Source: Lepus europaeus
Taxonomy: Eukaryota > Chordata > Mammalia > Lagomorpha > Leporidae
NCBI RefSeq assembly: GCF_033115175.1
Contig: NC_084827.1
Coordinates: forward strand, 177,693,401-177,757,400
DNA length: 64,000 nt
Reading direction: 5' to 3'
Positions 63,862 through 64,000 of this stretch are shown piece after piece (position 1 is the first letter of the stretch; each line of letters begins with the position of its first letter). Made by a program: the position numbers and the translations under genes. The notes beneath the pieces are model-generated. The model did not search any database and was not told the DNA's origin. It saw only the letters and a program-made list of their open reading frames with translations.

Positions 63862-64000
63862 CACCTTTCCATTTCTTAATGTAGGCACCGATTGCTGTAA
63901 ACTTTCCTCTTAACGCTGCTTTTGCTGTATCCCTTAAGTTTTGATATGTTGTATTGTCTTAATTTGTTTCTGGAAATTTTTTTAAATTTCTTTTTTGATT

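Larger units (their letters stand above)
37382..64000 (+). other. DGKD: DGKD intron 1 (5' part)
   Basis: Sequence after the exon 1 donor. No match to DGKD exon 2 (expected to open TIIKEGMLTK, the start of the PH domain) was found, so this intron is over 26 kb. Its content is given by the repeat and pseudogene entries. Confidence 0.8.
61855..64000 (-). mobile_element. Lagomorph-type LINE-1 (3' UTR and end of ORF2), continues past the window
   Basis: 61862-62500 fits a lagomorph L1 3' UTR in reverse (TTTTATTTAATGAGTACAAA at its 3' end). 62927-63490 and 63862-64000 continue into reversed ORF2 wording: GTCTTTGACATCCTTGGTTA, CTATTGTGAATGGGGTTGAT, AAGTTTTGATATGTTGTATTG. It is interrupted by two SINEs. 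The subfamily was not checked by alignment. Confidence 0.75.

Noticed and set aside
37382..64000. Search for DGKD exon 2
   Set aside because: No TIIKEGMLTK-type coding stretch found in any frame.

Overview
The window is nuclear DNA from a lagomorph, most likely rabbit (Oryctolagus) or a close leporid. Two things show this. It holds a vertebrate gene split into short exons with GT/AG borders. It is also packed with more than 50 copies of the tRNA-derived C-type SINE typical of lagomorphs (head like GGCCGGCGCTGTGGCGCAG, a CT-rich stretch, then an AAATAAATAAATCTT-type tail). There are no prokaryotic operons, CRISPR arrays or phage features.

Region 1 (1 to about 29,970, plus strand) is most of the visual arrestin gene SAG. 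Fourteen coding exons can be placed to the base (2360 to 29827). Spliced together they give an unbroken frame of 380 codons plus stop. By exon phase and length they match residues 26 to 405 of the 405-residue human protein. Exons 1 and 2 (5' UTR and the first 25 residues) lie upstream of the window. Exons 13 and 15 are microexons of 24 bp and 10 bp. A canonical poly(A) signal ends the gene at 29947. The introns hold C-SINEs, old LINE-1 3' ends, MIR-like fragments and several simple repeats, including an imperfect GGGGCC-type hexamer tract on the minus strand of intron 8.

Region 2 (29,971 to 37,225) is the spacer between SAG and DGKD. It holds SINEs, one MIR-like fragment and unique sequence, and ends in a GC-rich, TATA-less CpG island.

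Region 3 (37,226 to the end, plus strand) starts with the first coding exon of the long (delta-2 type) form of diacylglycerol kinase delta, DGKD (52 codons, 37226 to 37381). The rest is DGKD intron 1. That intron is a layered repeat landscape: ancient LINE-1 fragments on both strands cut up by many younger SINEs, a processed RPL5 (ribosomal protein L5) pseudogene split by a pair of SINEs (44518 to 46003), and a lagomorph-type LINE-1 on the minus strand that runs off the end of the window.

SAG and DGKD are neighbours in the same order and orientation in human (2q37), so this is conserved synteny. SAG quenches phosphorylated, light-activated rhodopsin in photoreceptors. DGKD converts diacylglycerol to phosphatidic acid. 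They are adjacent but nothing here suggests that they act together. I found no previously undescribed biological system. The most unusual items are the 10-bp exon beside a CT microsatellite, the GGGGCC-like tract, and the datable nests of transposons.
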